NCBI RefSeq assembly: GCF_000143145.1
Contig: NC_014313.1
Coordinates: forward strand, 1,736,001 to 1,800,000
DNA length: 64,000 bases
DNA from: Hyphomicrobium denitrificans ATCC 51888
GTDB lineage: Bacteria; Pseudomonadota; Alphaproteobacteria; Rhizobiales; Hyphomicrobiaceae
Reading direction: 5' to 3'
Notes under the pieces: model-generated
The model's database searches: none
Seen by the model: the letters and a program-made list of their open reading frames with translations, nothing else
What the model was told of the DNA's origin: nothing
Made by a program: the position numbers and the translations under genes
Shown: piece after piece, positions 19,353 through 29,441 of the stretch
Layout: every line of letters starts with the position of its first letter
Numbering within the stretch: the first letter of the stretch is position 1

Positions 19353-20728
19353 TGGCGAAGGCCGCGAAATCGCTTTACGTCTGTCAGGCCTGCGGGGCCA
19401 CCGCGACGCGCTGGGCGGGGAAATGTTCCGCCTGCGGAGACTGGAACACGCTCGTCGAAGAGACCGACGCGGGCCCGCCTCCCGGCTCCGGCATCACGCG
19501 GCAATCGAAAGGCCGCGTTATCAAGCTTGAGACGCTCATCGGATCGGCCGAGGAAGCGCCGCGCTTTTCGACCGGCATCATGGAACTCGACCGCGTGACC
19601 GGCGGCGGCGTCGTGCCCGGCTCCGCCATTCTGATCGGCGGCGAGCCCGGCATCGGGAAATCGACATTACTGTTGCAGGTCGCGGCGCATCTCGCGCGGC
19701 GCGGCGGGCGTTCGATTTATTTTTCGGGCGAGGAAGCCATCGCGCAGGTCCGGCTGCGCGCCGGAAGGCTGGGGCTCGCGGATGCGCAAGTCGGCCTCGC
19801 GTCGGAGACCAATCTCTCGAACATTCTCGCGACGCTCAGCGACGACCGCCCGCCGGACCTCGTCATCATCGATTCCATCCAGACGCTTTGGGCCGACACG
19901 CTCGACGCGGCTCCCGGCACCGTCAGCCAGGTTCGCGCGGCGGCGCTGGCTCTGATCCGCTACGCCAAGATGGCGGGAGCCGCCCTGCTCCTCGTCGGGC
20001 ACGTCACCAAGGATGGTCAGATCGCCGGGCCCAAGGTCATCGAGCACATGGTCGATACCGTGTTGTACTTCGAAGGCGACCGGGGGCTCCCCTATCGCAT
20101 CCTGCGAGCGGTCAAGAACCGCTTCGGGCCGAGCGACGAAATCGGCGTATTCGAGATGGTGACCGGCGGGCTGAAGGAAGTCGCCAACCCGTCCGAGTTG
20201 TTCCTGGGAGACCGCGACAGCCAAAGCCCGGGCGCGGCCGTCTTCGCCGGGATCGAAGGTACGCGCCCCCTACTCGTCGAAATCCAGGCGCTGGTGGCGC
20301 CGTCGGGCCTCGGGACGCCCCGCCGTGCCGTCGTCGGCTGGGACAACAATCGGCTGGCCATGCTGCTCGCGGTGCTCGACGCCCGCTGCGGAGTTTCGTT
20401 TACCGGTCACGACGTCTACCTGAACGTTGCAGGTGGTCTCAAAATAGCGGAGCCCGCTGCCGATCTCGCAGCCGCGGCGGCTCTGCTGTCGGCCATGACC
20501 GGCGTGCCTCTGCCTCACGACGCCGTGTTTTTCGGGGAGGTGTCGCTTTCGGGTGCCGTCCGCGCCGCCGCCATGATGACGCCGCGCCTGAAAGAAGCCT
20601 CCAAGCTCGGGTTTTCACAAGCTTTTCTGCCCGAGAGCGGCGAAGTCGATACCGCGGGACTGAAAGTCTCGCTGTCCCGTATCGCACATCTCAAGTCACT
20701 TGCAGCGGCGGCGGCGCCATGCAACTGA
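19352..20728 (+). CDS. radA: DNA repair protein RadA
   Basis: Lon/RecA-like branch-migration protein of recombination. The domain order is complete: a C4 zinc finger (CQACGATATRWAGKCSAC, residues 10-27), a RecA-like ATPase with Walker A GGEPGIGKSTLL, the RadA-specific KNRFG motif (in VKNRFGPSDEIG), and a C-terminal Lon-protease-like domain (AVLDARCGVSFTGHDVYLNV). The length is 458 residues. The start overlaps the alr stop in TGATG, so the two are coupled. Confidence 0.96.
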   Translation: MAKAAKSLYVCQACGATATRWAGKCSACGDWNTLVEETDAGPPPGSGITRQSKGRVIKLETLIGSAEEAPRFSTGIMELDRVTGGGVVPGSAILIGGEPGIGKSTLLLQVAAHLARRGGRSIYFSGEEAIAQVRLRAGRLGLADAQVGLASETNLSNILATLSDDRPPDLVIIDSIQTLWADTLDAAPGTVSQVRAAALALIRYAKMAGAALLLVGHVTKDGQIAGPKVIEHMVDTVLYFEGDRGLPYRILRAVKNRFGPSDEIGVFEMVTGGLKEVANPSELFLGDRDSQSPGAAVFAGIEGTRPLLVEIQALVAPSGLGTPRRAVVGWDNNRLAMLLAVLDARCGVSFTGHDVYLNVAGGLKIAEPAADLAAAAALLSAMTGVPLPHDAVFFGEVSLSGAVRAAAMMTPRLKEASKLGFSQAFLPESGEVDTAGLKVSLSRIAHLKSLAAAAAPCN

Positions 20729-20783
20729 ACGTGCGGGCGAATCTCGGCCCTGGGGGGTGCTGGATCATAGAGGGATTTCGGCC

Positions 20784-21416
20784 ATGGTTGGTCCGTTGAC
20801 ATACTTGGACCTCGCATTGATCGCGGTCGCGTTCATTTCAGGGCTTCTGGCCATGTATCGCGGCTTTGCGCGCGAGCTGCTCTCGATCCTGTCGTGGATC
20901 GCAGCCGCCGGTGTCGGGTACTGGATTTTCTCGACCAAAAAAGACATGACCGCGGAAATCGCCGCTCAGACGAGCCTTCCGCCGCAGATCGCCACCGTCG
21001 CCGTGGCTCTGGTCGTGGCGCTGATCGTCCTCATTATCGTTCACCTTATTACGGCACGCATTTCGGACGCCATTCTCGATAGCCAGGTCGGCATGGTCGA
21101 TCGCGTCCTGGGTTTCGTCTTTGGCGTCCTGCGCGGGTTTCTGCTGTTCGTCATCCCCTACATGGCCTACGAGGCGTTCATCTCGCCCGATAAGGAAAAG
21201 CAGCATCCGCTCGTCCGCGACGCCTACTTTCGCGACTATGTGAAGTCGACAGGCGAAGCGATCCGTACGGTGCTTCTCGAGATCATTCCCCAGCCGTCGG
21301 CCAATCCGCCGCCGCCCACCGAGCAGCCCGGCGGCCAGCAAGGCTTTCTTGACCAAAAAGGGCGTTCCGTCGCGCTGGTCATCGGCGGTAAGCGGTACTA
21401 TATGACGGTCGCGTGA
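20784..21416 (+). CDS. cvpA: CvpA family membrane protein
   Basis: Inner-membrane protein of 210 residues with four predicted membrane segments (TYLDLALIAVAFISGLL; LLSILSWIAAAGVGYWIF; IATVAVALVVALIVLIIVHL; VLRGFLLFVIPYMAYEAF). This matches CvpA/colicin V production proteins, which commonly sit directly upstream of purF as here. The C-terminal 60 residues are Pro/Gln-rich and soluble. ATG 20784 is chosen with AGAGGG upstream; the frame to 20700 overlaps radA and is not native. Molecular role is unsettled. Confidence 0.88.
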   Translation: MVGPLTYLDLALIAVAFISGLLAMYRGFARELLSILSWIAAAGVGYWIFSTKKDMTAEIAAQTSLPPQIATVAVALVVALIVLIIVHLITARISDAILDSQVGMVDRVLGFVFGVLRGFLLFVIPYMAYEAFISPDKEKQHPLVRDAYFRDYVKSTGEAIRTVLLEIIPQPSANPPPPTEQPGGQQGFLDQKGRSVALVIGGKRYYMTVA

Positions 21417-21505
21417 CGCGGCGGGCGTCAAGCCGCCACGGCGCGCTCGTTTGGAACTACCCGGCGTAATCGGACATTGCGGCGGTTCAAACGCGGGAGA
21501 TGCTC

Positions 21506-22987
21506 ATGGCACAGCAGGGCGGCGTGACTGTCGACGGTTTGACGATCACGCGATACGACGACGACCGGCTGCGCGAAGAGTGCGGGGTCTTCGGCATCTT
21601 CGATCATCCCGACGCTGCGGCGATGACCGCGCTGGGCCTACACGCACTCCAGCACCGCGGTCAGGAAGCATCCGGAATATGCTCCTACGACGGCCGCAAC
21701 TTCCATTCCGAACGTCGCATGGGCCTGGTCGGCGACAGCTTCTCGAAAGCCGACGTCCTCACCCGCCTCAAAGGCCGTATGGCCATCGGACATGATCGCT
21801 ACTCGACGACCGGCGATCCGCTCATCCGAAACGTCCAGCCACTCTTCGCAGATATCGATACCGGCGGTTTCGCCGTCGCGCATAACGGCAATCTCACGAA
21901 CGCTCTGACGCTAAGGCGCGAGCTCATCTCGTCCGGCGCCATCTGCCAGTCCACCTCCGACACCGAAGTCATCCTGCATCTGCTGTCGCGCTCCAAGAAG
22001 CGCCGCATCGTCGAGCGCTTCATCGACGCGATCCGGCAGATCGAAGGTTCGTATGCGCTCGTCTGCCTGACCAACGACATGATGATCGGCGCGCGCGATC
22101 CCATCGGCATTCGTCCGCTCGTCATCGGACGCCTCGGCACGTCCTACGTTCTCGCGTCTGAAACCTGCGCGCTCGATATGGTCGGCGCCGAGTTCCTGCG
22201 CGAAGTCGAGAACGGCGAGGTTGTCGTCATCACCGACGAAGGTCTCGAAAGCCATCGCCCCTTCCCGATGCGACCGGCTCGTCCGTGCATCTTCGAGTAC
22301 ATTTATTTCGCCCGTCCGGATTCGATTGTCGGCGGGCAGACCGTTTATGACATCCGCAAGCGCATGGGCGTCGAGCTTGCACGCGAGGCACCGGTCAACG
22401 CCGATGTCGTCGTGCCGATCCCCGACTCCGGCGTTCCGGCAGCTATCGGCTTCAGCCAGCAGAGCGATGTGCCATTCGAGCTTGGCATCATCCGCAATCA
22501 CTACGTCGGCCGTACGTTCATCGAACCGGAACAGCGCATCCGCCAGCTTGGCGTCAAGCTCAAGCATTCCGCCAATTCCGGTGTCATTCGCGGCCAGAGC
22601 GTCGTTCTGATCGACGACAGCGTGGTGCGCGGCACGACATCGAAAAAAATCGTCCAGCTCATCCGCGACGCGGGCGCGCGCGAAGTTCACATGCGCATCT
22701 CCTCGCCGCCGATCACGCATCCCGATTATTACGGCATCGATACGCCAAGCAAAAAGGACCTGCTGGCCGCGAACATGTCGCTGGAGGAGATGCGGACTTT
22801 CATGGGGGCCGACAGTCTCGCCTTCCTGTCCGTTAACGGCATCTATCGCGCCATCGGGCTCGATCAACGCGACGAGCGGGCGCCGCAGTTCACCGACCAT
22901 TGCTTTACCGGCGATTATCCGACAAACCTCACCGATCACGATGGGGCCATCCCCCGCCAGCTGTCGCTTCTCGCAGAGGTCGGCTGA
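21506..22987 (+). CDS. purF: Amidophosphoribosyltransferase PurF
   Basis: First committed enzyme of purine synthesis, making phosphoribosylamine from PRPP and glutamine. The class II glutamine amidotransferase nucleophile is the Cys of EECGVFGIFDHPD near residue 27, so a propeptide is probably removed. The PRPP-binding loop is VVLIDDSVVRGTTSKKI. RHRGQEASGI and HNGNLTN are further glutaminase motifs. ATG 21506 has GGGAG at good spacing; an ATG at 21500 is two codons upstream. The length is 493 residues. Confidence 0.96.
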   Translation: MAQQGGVTVDGLTITRYDDDRLREECGVFGIFDHPDAAAMTALGLHALQHRGQEASGICSYDGRNFHSERRMGLVGDSFSKADVLTRLKGRMAIGHDRYSTTGDPLIRNVQPLFADIDTGGFAVAHNGNLTNALTLRRELISSGAICQSTSDTEVILHLLSRSKKRRIVERFIDAIRQIEGSYALVCLTNDMMIGARDPIGIRPLVIGRLGTSYVLASETCALDMVGAEFLREVENGEVVVITDEGLESHRPFPMRPARPCIFEYIYFARPDSIVGGQTVYDIRKRMGVELAREAPVNADVVVPIPDSGVPAAIGFSQQSDVPFELGIIRNHYVGRTFIEPEQRIRQLGVKLKHSANSGVIRGQSVVLIDDSVVRGTTSKKIVQLIRDAGAREVHMRISSPPITHPDYYGIDTPSKKDLLAANMSLEEMRTFMGADSLAFLSVNGIYRAIGLDQRDERAPQFTDHCFTGDYPTNLTDHDGAIPRQLSLLAEVG

Positions 22988-23026
22988 CATCGCATCGCGG
23001 CCGAACCCGCAGCCCGAGTATTTTTC

Positions 23027-23812
23027 ATGACGCAAAGCTTCGATGATGCGCCGCTCAAGGGACGCATCGCCCTCGTCACAGGCGCATCGCGCGGCATCGG
23101 ACGAGCGGTCGCTCTCGGTCTTGCGAAAGCCGGCGCTCATGTCGTCATCACGGCGCGGTCGCTTGGCGCGCTCGAATCCCTCGACGACGATATTCGCGCG
23201 GCGGGTGGTGCGGCGACGCTTCTGCAGCTCGATCTCAGCAAGGGCGATCGCGTCGATCAGCTCGGGCCGACGATTTATCAGCGCTGGCAGCATCTCGACA
23301 TTTTCGTCGCTAACGCCGGAATTCTCGGGCCGCTTTCTCCGCTCGGTCACACGACGGAAGAAGGCTTTCTCGCAACGATCGACATCAACCTCAACGCCAA
23401 CTGGCGTTTGATCCGCACGCTCGATCCGTTGATGAAGCGCTCCGACGCGGGGCGCGCGATCTTCGTCACGTCGGGAGCTGCGAGCGGCAAATACGCGTAT
23501 TGGGGGCCTTACGCCGCCTCCAAAGCAGGCCTCGAAGCGCTCGCCAAATCGTGGGCTGCGGAACTCGTGAACACGAATGTGCGCGTCAACCTGATCAATC
23601 CCGGTGCGACGCGGACGAACATGCGTGCGAGGGCTTTCCCCGGCGAAGATCCTGCGAGCCTGCCTGCGCCCGAAGAGATCGTGCCGCTGTTTCTCGAACT
23701 CGCATCGCCGCACTGCACGCTCAACGGTGATCTCGTGAATTTTCGTGAGTGGCGAAGCTCAGCGCGTCCCGGCGTTCGCTTGGATGGCAACGTCATCGAC
23801 GCCGACGTTTGA
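23027..23812 (+). CDS. SDR-family oxidoreductase
   Basis: NAD(P)-dependent short-chain dehydrogenase of 261 residues. The cofactor loop VTGASRGIGRAVA lies near residue 18, ANAGILGP replaces the NNAG motif, the catalytic Ser precedes YAASKAG (about residue 163), and LINPGATRTNMRA closes the cofactor site. It sits 39 bases after purF on the same strand. The substrate is not evident; homologues in this position occur in related bacteria but their role is unknown to me. Confidence 0.85.
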   Translation: MTQSFDDAPLKGRIALVTGASRGIGRAVALGLAKAGAHVVITARSLGALESLDDDIRAAGGAATLLQLDLSKGDRVDQLGPTIYQRWQHLDIFVANAGILGPLSPLGHTTEEGFLATIDINLNANWRLIRTLDPLMKRSDAGRAIFVTSGAASGKYAYWGPYAASKAGLEALAKSWAAELVNTNVRVNLINPGATRTNMRARAFPGEDPASLPAPEEIVPLFLELASPHCTLNGDLVNFREWRSSARPGVRLDGNVIDADV

Positions 23813-24002
23813 GTCACGCGACGCAGCGACGGCGCTTGCGATGGATCGAGCCGCCAGCCCTCGTTTGATCTGCCATGCAGCCTTGGCGAAGCGAAGCGTT
23901 CTGCCTCATTCCCGACACAACTTCGCGCGTTTTGGGCCCGTCGTCGGGGGACGGCACGCAGAACTATCTGCGACTGCACGGGACGTGGGGACACTGCTTG
24001 AA

Positions 24003-24407
24003 ATGCGAATAATCAGCTATTTCTTTATGATGCTCGTTGCCGCCGGGGCTGCGATGGGCGGCGCGAATGACGCGTTCGCCGACGCTTCGATGGATCGCGT
24101 GCTGGAAAAGCTCGATCCGGAGGAACGCGCACACCAAGCGTGCAGCCTGCGCGGCCTCGACGCGATCCGGAAAGGCACGCATCTCAAAGCGATCGACCGA
24201 TTGAAAACCAGCAGCAGGAGCTTGGCGACGTTCAAGGATAACGTCGTGATGGCCAACGGCGCAGCACTCCGCGCGGGCAAACATTGGTATGCGCTGACGT
24301 ACAAGTGCACGGTGTCCGACGACCAGATGAAAGCAAAAACGTTCGATTTCAAACTCGGCGCAGAAATTCCCGAGGACAAGTGGGAAGACTTCGGACTGTG
24401 GAAGTAG
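24003..24407 (+). CDS. DUF930-like secreted protein
   Basis: A 134-residue protein with an N-terminal signal peptide (MRIISYFFMMLVAAGAAMGG, cleavage near AFA-DA). The mature part starts ASMDRVLEKLDPEERAHQACSLRGLDAIR and ends EIPEDKWEDFGLWK, with two Cys (QACSL and YKCTV) that may form a disulphide. The pattern fits the DUF930 family of Hyphomicrobiales, of unknown function. ATG 24003 is the only start that gives a signal peptide at the N terminus. Confidence 0.75.
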   Translation: MRIISYFFMMLVAAGAAMGGANDAFADASMDRVLEKLDPEERAHQACSLRGLDAIRKGTHLKAIDRLKTSSRSLATFKDNVVMANGAALRAGKHWYALTYKCTVSDDQMKAKTFDFKLGAEIPEDKWEDFGLWK

Positions 24408-24446
24408 CGCCGGGGTGGGAGCGGCGGCAGAGTTCGCCAGCCGTGA

Positions 24447-25244
24447 TCAGGTGAACGTCACGACCATGCCGTCATAGGCCGGCTCGACGCCCTCCGGCAG
24501 TTCATTCGCAAGCTTCTGATAGTCGAGTTCGCTGGTCATGTGCGTCAGGATCGTGCGCTTCGGCTTCAGGCGTGCTGCCCAGGACAGCGCCTGCTTGACG
24601 CTGAAATGGCTTTCATGCGGCGTGTAGCGCAGCGCGTCGACGATCCAGACGTCGAGGCCCTGCAGCAGCGATATCGAGGCTTCCGGCAAATCGTTGATGT
24701 CGGGCGAGTAGGCAAGATTGCCGATCCGGTATCCAAGCGACGGCATCGTTCCATGCGACTGCAGGATCGGCTGCGCCGTGATCAAGCCGCCGCTGCCGCG
24801 AACCGGGATGGGCGACACGCCGTCGATCTCGTGTCCGTTGAGGATGGGCATATAGGGCGAGCCGTCAGGCGTTTCGAAGCAATATCCAAATCGCGATTTG
24901 AGGCTCGCGCCGGTCGCGGCGTCGAAATAGACGTCGATGCGCTTCTTCATCGAAAAAGCGATCATGCGGAGGTCGTCGATGCCGTGCGTGTGATCGGCGT
25001 GATCGTGCGTATAGAGAACGGCGTCGAGGCCGGTCAGGCGCGTCGCCAGGATCTGGGCGCGAAAATCCGGCGACGTGTCGATCAGCACCGCCGTCTGTCC
25101 GCCGGGGCCTTTACGTTCGACGAGCGCGGAGCATCGCAGCCGGTTGTTTTTCGGATTTTGCGGATCGCACGCGCCCCAGTTCATGCCGACGCGAGGGACA
25201 CCGCCGGAAGAGCCGCATCCGAGAATCGTGAACCTGTAAGTCAT
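24447..25244 (-). CDS. MBL-fold metallohydrolase (PhnP-like)
   Basis: Metallo-beta-lactamase-fold hydrolase of 265 residues. The binuclear metal motif THDHADHTHGIDD (near residue 76) has the HxHxDH order, DTSPDFR precedes it and LTHMTSELDY near the C terminus supplies a further His. N-terminal FTILGCGSSGGVPR is typical of PhnP/cyclic-phosphodiesterase-like members. It is translated after tatD with a four-base ATGA overlap (25241-25244). The substrate is not determined by sequence. Confidence 0.86.
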   Translation of the reverse strand: MTYRFTILGCGSSGGVPRVGMNWGACDPQNPKNNRLRCSALVERKGPGGQTAVLIDTSPDFRAQILATRLTGLDAVLYTHDHADHTHGIDDLRMIAFSMKKRIDVYFDAATGASLKSRFGYCFETPDGSPYMPILNGHEIDGVSPIPVRGSGGLITAQPILQSHGTMPSLGYRIGNLAYSPDINDLPEASISLLQGLDVWIVDALRYTPHESHFSVKQALSWAARLKPKRTILTHMTSELDYQKLANELPEGVEPAYDGMVVTFT

Positions 25245-26050
25245 GCGGCGGCCGATCCGCGCGATCCGGCCGAGGGACGCTTGGCCTTTTGATAAAGGCG
25301 GAAGAAGTTGTCCGTCGTCGCGTTCGCTAGTTCGGCGTTCGAGATGCCTTTGACGGACGCCAGCGTCGCGGCGGTGCGCACGACGTAAGAAGGTTCGTTG
25401 CGTTTTCCCCGGAAGGGATCGGGCGCGAGGAACGGTGCGTCCGTCTCGACGAGCAGGCGATCGAGCGGGACGTCGCGGGCGATGTCGCGCAACGCGTCGT
25501 TCTTCTTGAACGTGATGACGCCGCTGAACGAGACGTAGAGCCCAAGCACGAGCGCGCGCATCGCGAGTTCGCGGCCGCCGGTGAAGCAATGCAGCACGGC
25601 CGGGAACGCGCCCTTCGCATGCTCGTCTTCGAGAATGGCGATGGTGTCGGCATCGGCGTCGCGCGTGTGAATTTCGAGCGGCAAGCCGGTTTCGCGGGCG
25701 GCTGCGATGTGGCGGCGGAAACCCTCGGCCTGCGCTTCCGGCGTCGAATGCTTGTAATAGTAGTCGAGACCCGCCTCGCCGACCGCAACGACCTTCGGAT
25801 GTGCGGTGAACTCGATGAGCTTTTCGAGCGGGATGTCGAGTTCCTCATGCGCGTTGTGCGGATGCGTTCCGACCGAACAATAAACGTCGTCGAAGCGCTC
25901 CGCGACCGCACGCACTTTGTCGAACTGGCGGATGCGCGTCGAGATCGTCACCATCGTCCCGACGCCAGCTTCGCGCGCGCGCGCAACAACCTGATCGAGT
26001 TCGGGTGCGAACTCGGGAAAGTCGAGATGGCAATGATGGTCGACCAGCAT
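25241..26050 (-). CDS. tatD: TatD-family metal-dependent DNase
   Basis: TIM-barrel metal-dependent hydrolase. The N-terminal metal site is HHCHLDF (residues 5-11), followed by VGTHPHNAHEE, the conserved Glu in VAVGEAGLDYYY, HTRDAD, VLHCFTGG and LVETDAPFLAP, all in family order. The length of 269 residues is typical. ATG 26050 overlaps the metG TGA in TGATG, so metG-tatD-MBL form a tight translational chain. DNase activity is known for family members; other substrates are possible. Confidence 0.93.
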   Translation of the reverse strand: MLVDHHCHLDFPEFAPELDQVVARAREAGVGTMVTISTRIRQFDKVRAVAERFDDVYCSVGTHPHNAHEELDIPLEKLIEFTAHPKVVAVGEAGLDYYYKHSTPEAQAEGFRRHIAAARETGLPLEIHTRDADADTIAILEDEHAKGAFPAVLHCFTGGRELAMRALVLGLYVSFSGVITFKKNDALRDIARDVPLDRLLVETDAPFLAPDPFRGKRNEPSYVVRTAATLASVKGISNAELANATTDNFFRLYQKAKRPSAGSRGSAAA

Positions 26051-27612
26051 CACGATTTCTTGCCCTTGGGCTCCTCGGGATCGACGTAGCGCGGGAACAC
26101 GCCCTGCGGCTCCGGAATCGCAGTGCCGGCCTTGAGGCGTCCCGCCGATCCCAGACTTGCAAATGTGCGCGCTTCCGCCGGAACCGCAAGGAGGTCGAGC
26201 AGCTTTGCCGCGCTCTCGGGCATCACCGGTTGCGCGAGGATGGCGAACTGGCGCACGCACTCGGCCGTGACGTAAAGGATCGTCGCCATGCGCGCCGGGT
26301 CGGCCTTCTTTTTCGCCCACGGCTCTTCGGCCGCGAAGTAGCGGTTGGCCTCCGCGACGACGGCCCAGACGGCATCGAGATACTTCGTGATTGCCTGACG
26401 ATCCATCTCGCCCCGCGCGGCCTCATAAAGCGCGTCGGTCGCATTGAGGATCGCGGTGTCTTCGGCGCTAAATGCGCCGGGCTGCGGAATGGCGCCGTCG
26501 CAGTTCTTGAAAATCATCGACAGCGAGCGCTGTGCGAGATTGCCGAGATTGTTCGCGAGATCGGCATTGATCCGGTTCGCGATCGCTTCGGCCGAATAGT
26601 TGCCGTCCTGCCCGAACATCACTTCGCGCAGAAAGAAGTAGCGCAACGCATCGCGGCCGTAGGCTTTGACGAGATCGAACGGGTCGACGACGTTGCCGAC
26701 CGACTTCGACATTTTCTCTCCCTTGTTCAGCACGAACCCGTGGCTGAAGACGCGCTTCGGCAGAGGCAGTCCCGCGCTCATCAGGAAGGCTGGCCAATAG
26801 ACGGCGTGAAAGCGCACGATATCCTTGCCGATGACGTGTACGTTGGCGGGCCAGTAATGCGCGCGCGAGCCCTGCGGATCGGTCAATAGCCCGGTCGCGG
26901 TCACGTAGTTGTTCAGCGCGTCGATCCAGACGTACATCACGTGCCCCGGCGCGTCGGGCACCGGGATGCCCCAGTCGAGCGTCGTGCGCGAGATCGACAG
27001 ATCCTCGAGCCCCATCTTGACGAAGCTGACGACCTCGTTGCGCCGTTCGGCGGGCAGGATGAAGTCCGGATTGGCCTCGTAGTGCGCGAGAAGCTTGTCC
27101 TGATACGCCGACAGGCGGAAGAAGTAGGTTTCTTCCTCGTTCCACTCGACGGGCGTTCCGGTTGCGGTCGCGAAGCGCTGGCCCTCGCGGACCTCGGTCT
27201 CGGACTCCTTGTAATAGGTTTCGTCGCGAACCGAGTACCAGCCGCCATACGGACGCTTGAAGATGTCGCCCGCCTTCTCCATGCGGCGCCAGAGTTCGGC
27301 GCAGGCATCGTAGTGGCGCTGTTCCGTCGTGCGGATGAAATCGTCGTTCGAGAGGCCGAGCGTCTTCACCATCTCGATGAAGCGCGCCGAATTGCGGTCG
27401 GCGAGTTCGCGCGGCGTGACGCCTTCGCGCTCGGCCGTCTGCTTCATCTTGAGGCCGTGCTCGTCGGTGCCCGTCAGGAAGAAGACGTCCTTGCCGTCGA
27501 GGCGTTCGAAGCGTGCGATGACGTCGGTTGCGATGGCCTCGTAGGCGTGGCCAATGTGCGGCACGCCGTTGGGGTAGGAAATGGCCGTCGTGATGTAGAA
27601 TTTTTCGCGCAA
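26050..27612 (-). CDS. metG: Methionyl-tRNA synthetase (TTG start)
   Basis: Class I synthetase charging tRNA-Met. The HIGH motif is PHIGHAYEA and the KMSKS motif is EKMSKSVGN; the anticodon-binding domain follows. No C-terminal tRNA-binding domain is present, giving 520 residues like other alphaproteobacterial forms. No ATG precedes the core in frame. I choose TTG 27612, which gives the family N terminus ([18 protein letters not shown]) and has AAGGA about nine bases upstream; the TTG at 27723 would lie inside holB. Confidence 0.94.
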   Translation of the reverse strand: MREKFYITTAISYPNGVPHIGHAYEAIATDVIARFERLDGKDVFFLTGTDEHGLKMKQTAEREGVTPRELADRNSARFIEMVKTLGLSNDDFIRTTEQRHYDACAELWRRMEKAGDIFKRPYGGWYSVRDETYYKESETEVREGQRFATATGTPVEWNEEETYFFRLSAYQDKLLAHYEANPDFILPAERRNEVVSFVKMGLEDLSISRTTLDWGIPVPDAPGHVMYVWIDALNNYVTATGLLTDPQGSRAHYWPANVHVIGKDIVRFHAVYWPAFLMSAGLPLPKRVFSHGFVLNKGEKMSKSVGNVVDPFDLVKAYGRDALRYFFLREVMFGQDGNYSAEAIANRINADLANNLGNLAQRSLSMIFKNCDGAIPQPGAFSAEDTAILNATDALYEAARGEMDRQAITKYLDAVWAVVAEANRYFAAEEPWAKKKADPARMATILYVTAECVRQFAILAQPVMPESAAKLLDLLAVPAEARTFASLGSAGRLKAGTAIPEPQGVFPRYVDPEEPKGKKS

Positions 27613-27661
27613 CGGGTGAGCTTCCTTGTCGATCGTCTTTGGGCGCGGCAAAGGCTTCCGC

Positions 27662-28783
27662 TCAGCCGCGGCTCGCGGCCTCAAGACGCGCGAAACTTCC
27701 GAGAATGAGCGATTTGCGGTCAAGGTTCAGGGCAGACGTATCCGCCTTGTCGCGGGCCGTTGTTTCCCATAGCTCGGCGAATGTGGCAAGGCGTGCGGGT
27801 CCGATCAACCGGCCTGCGAGAGCGATGTCGCGCTCCGGGCCCTTCCCTGTCGCCTGGACGGAGATGAGCCGGGCGATGGTTGCCTGGTAAAGCTCGAAGA
27901 ATAGCTCGAATTTGCGCTCCTGGGCGGCTGCCTGCAGGTCGTCGCCGAGGGCGTGCACGGCTTTGGCGTCGAGCTTCGGCAGGCCGTTCAGGATGGCGTC
28001 GATGCGGGCTTGGAGCGCCAATCCGCCGCCACCGAGCAGCGTCAGGGCGCGGCCGACACTGCCTTGGGCCAGCGGAAGCAGCGGCTCCCAATCATGGGCC
28101 TCGGGGACGGGCTTCCCGGCGCTCGTCAGAGCCTGCGCCGCGCCGCGCTTCAGATCGGCTTCCGAGAGCGGTGACAAGACCGCGATCCGGCATCTCGACC
28201 GTATCGTCGGCAGCAGCCGTCCCGGCGCCGACGTGACGACGAGAAAGATCGTGCGCGGCGGCGGCTCTTCGAGCGACTTCAGCAGCGCGTTGGCGGCGTT
28301 CGCGTTCATGTCGTCGGCGCTGTCGACGATGACGACGCGCCAGCCTTGCGATTCCGCGCTCAAGGCGAGGAAGGTTTTGAGGCGGCGCACCTCATCGACA
28401 GGGATCGTTTGCGAGAACCGCTTTGTCTTCGGATCGTAGGTGCGGCGGATGACGAGCAGGCCCGGATGCGACAGTGCGCGGATCTGCCGGTCGGTCGGCG
28501 AATTGGGCTCGATGCTCATGCCCTGTCCGAAGAGATCGCGTTCCTCGGGTCGCGCCAACGCGATCTTCGCGAACTGATACGCGAGCGTCGCCTTGCCGAT
28601 GCCCTTAGGCCCTGCGAGCAGCCAGGCGTGGTGCATGCGCCCGCCTGCGAGCGTGTCGGTCAGCATCGACAGCGCCGCGTCGTGACCGATGAGCGAAAGC
28701 GTCTCGCGCGGATGCGGAAAATCGTCGAGCCGGTCGGCCTCTGGCAGTGGTTCGGCGTCGGCGATCAATGCCGCGCGCGCCAT
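27662..28783 (-). CDS. holB: DNA polymerase III subunit delta'
   Basis: Component of the clamp-loader complex. AAA+ features: Walker [14 protein letters not shown] near residue 55, [23 protein letters not shown], and the SRC motif in [10 protein letters not shown] that contacts the neighbouring subunit. The length is 373 residues. It starts in TGATG at the tmk stop and ends about 50 bases before the metG start, so tmk-holB-metG-tatD-MBL look like one operon. Confidence 0.94.
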   Translation of the reverse strand: MARAALIADAEPLPEADRLDDFPHPRETLSLIGHDAALSMLTDTLAGGRMHHAWLLAGPKGIGKATLAYQFAKIALARPEERDLFGQGMSIEPNSPTDRQIRALSHPGLLVIRRTYDPKTKRFSQTIPVDEVRRLKTFLALSAESQGWRVVIVDSADDMNANAANALLKSLEEPPPRTIFLVVTSAPGRLLPTIRSRCRIAVLSPLSEADLKRGAAQALTSAGKPVPEAHDWEPLLPLAQGSVGRALTLLGGGGLALQARIDAILNGLPKLDAKAVHALGDDLQAAAQERKFELFFELYQATIARLISVQATGKGPERDIALAGRLIGPARLATFAELWETTARDKADTSALNLDRKSLILGSFARLEAASRG

Positions 28784-29412
28784 CAGCGCGCCTCGACGAG
28801 CAGATGCGCCGATACGGCTTGCCAGACGGCGGTCTCGACGCTCGAAACCGGCAGGCTCGCGTCAATCAGCACGCAGCGCTTCGGTTCGCTGGTCGCGATT
28901 TCGAGAAAGCCCTTGCGCAGGACTTCGTGCGTTTCGATGCGCTCGGCGTCGTAGCGCGAAAGCGTGCCGCGGTTCTGCGCGCGCTCGACGCCCTCGGTCG
29001 CCGGCAGATCGAGGATCAGGGTCAGATCGGGGAAATCGGGCGAGACCGTATAGCGCTCGAGAAGTGAAATCAGCTCGGGCTCGAGACCGTAGCGCTTGCC
29101 TTGATAGACTCGTGTTGAATCGATGAAGCGATCGGAAATGACCCACGTGCCATCGTCGAGCGCGGGACGGATCACAGACGTCACATGCTCGGCGCGTGCT
29201 GCCGCGAACAGCAGAAGCTCGGTCATGGGATCGGTCGGGCGATCCTTCATGATGAGGTCGCGCACATCCTCGCCGACCGGCGTGCCGCCCGGCTCACGCG
29301 TTATGATGACCGGCACGCCTGCACGCTCAAGGCGTTCCGCCAGGCGCTTTGCCTGGGTGGATTTGCCGACGCCCTCGCCGCCTTCGAACGTGATGAATTT
29401 TCCGCGCTTCAT
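28783..29412 (-). CDS. tmk: Thymidylate kinase
   Basis: Phosphorylates dTMP to dTDP. P-loop FEGGEGVGKSTQAK (residues 8-21), DRFIDSTRVYQG (DRY-like motif) and the LID-type segment RGTLSRYDAERIE are present. The length of 209 residues is normal. It is upstream of holB with a one-base overlap and 29 bases downstream of the carboxypeptidase stop. Confidence 0.96.
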   Translation of the reverse strand: MKRGKFITFEGGEGVGKSTQAKRLAERLERAGVPVIITREPGGTPVGEDVRDLIMKDRPTDPMTELLLFAAARAEHVTSVIRPALDDGTWVISDRFIDSTRVYQGKRYGLEPELISLLERYTVSPDFPDLTLILDLPATEGVERAQNRGTLSRYDAERIETHEVLRKGFLEIATSEPKRCVLIDASLPVSSVETAVWQAVSAHLLVEAR

Positions 29413-29441
29413 GGGCCTCGCCTCACTGCCTCGCGCGTACT

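Noticed and set aside
21911..23713. 600-codon open frame on the minus strand
   Set aside because: Antisense to purF and the SDR gene, with no recognisable motif; both plus-strand genes have complete family signatures.
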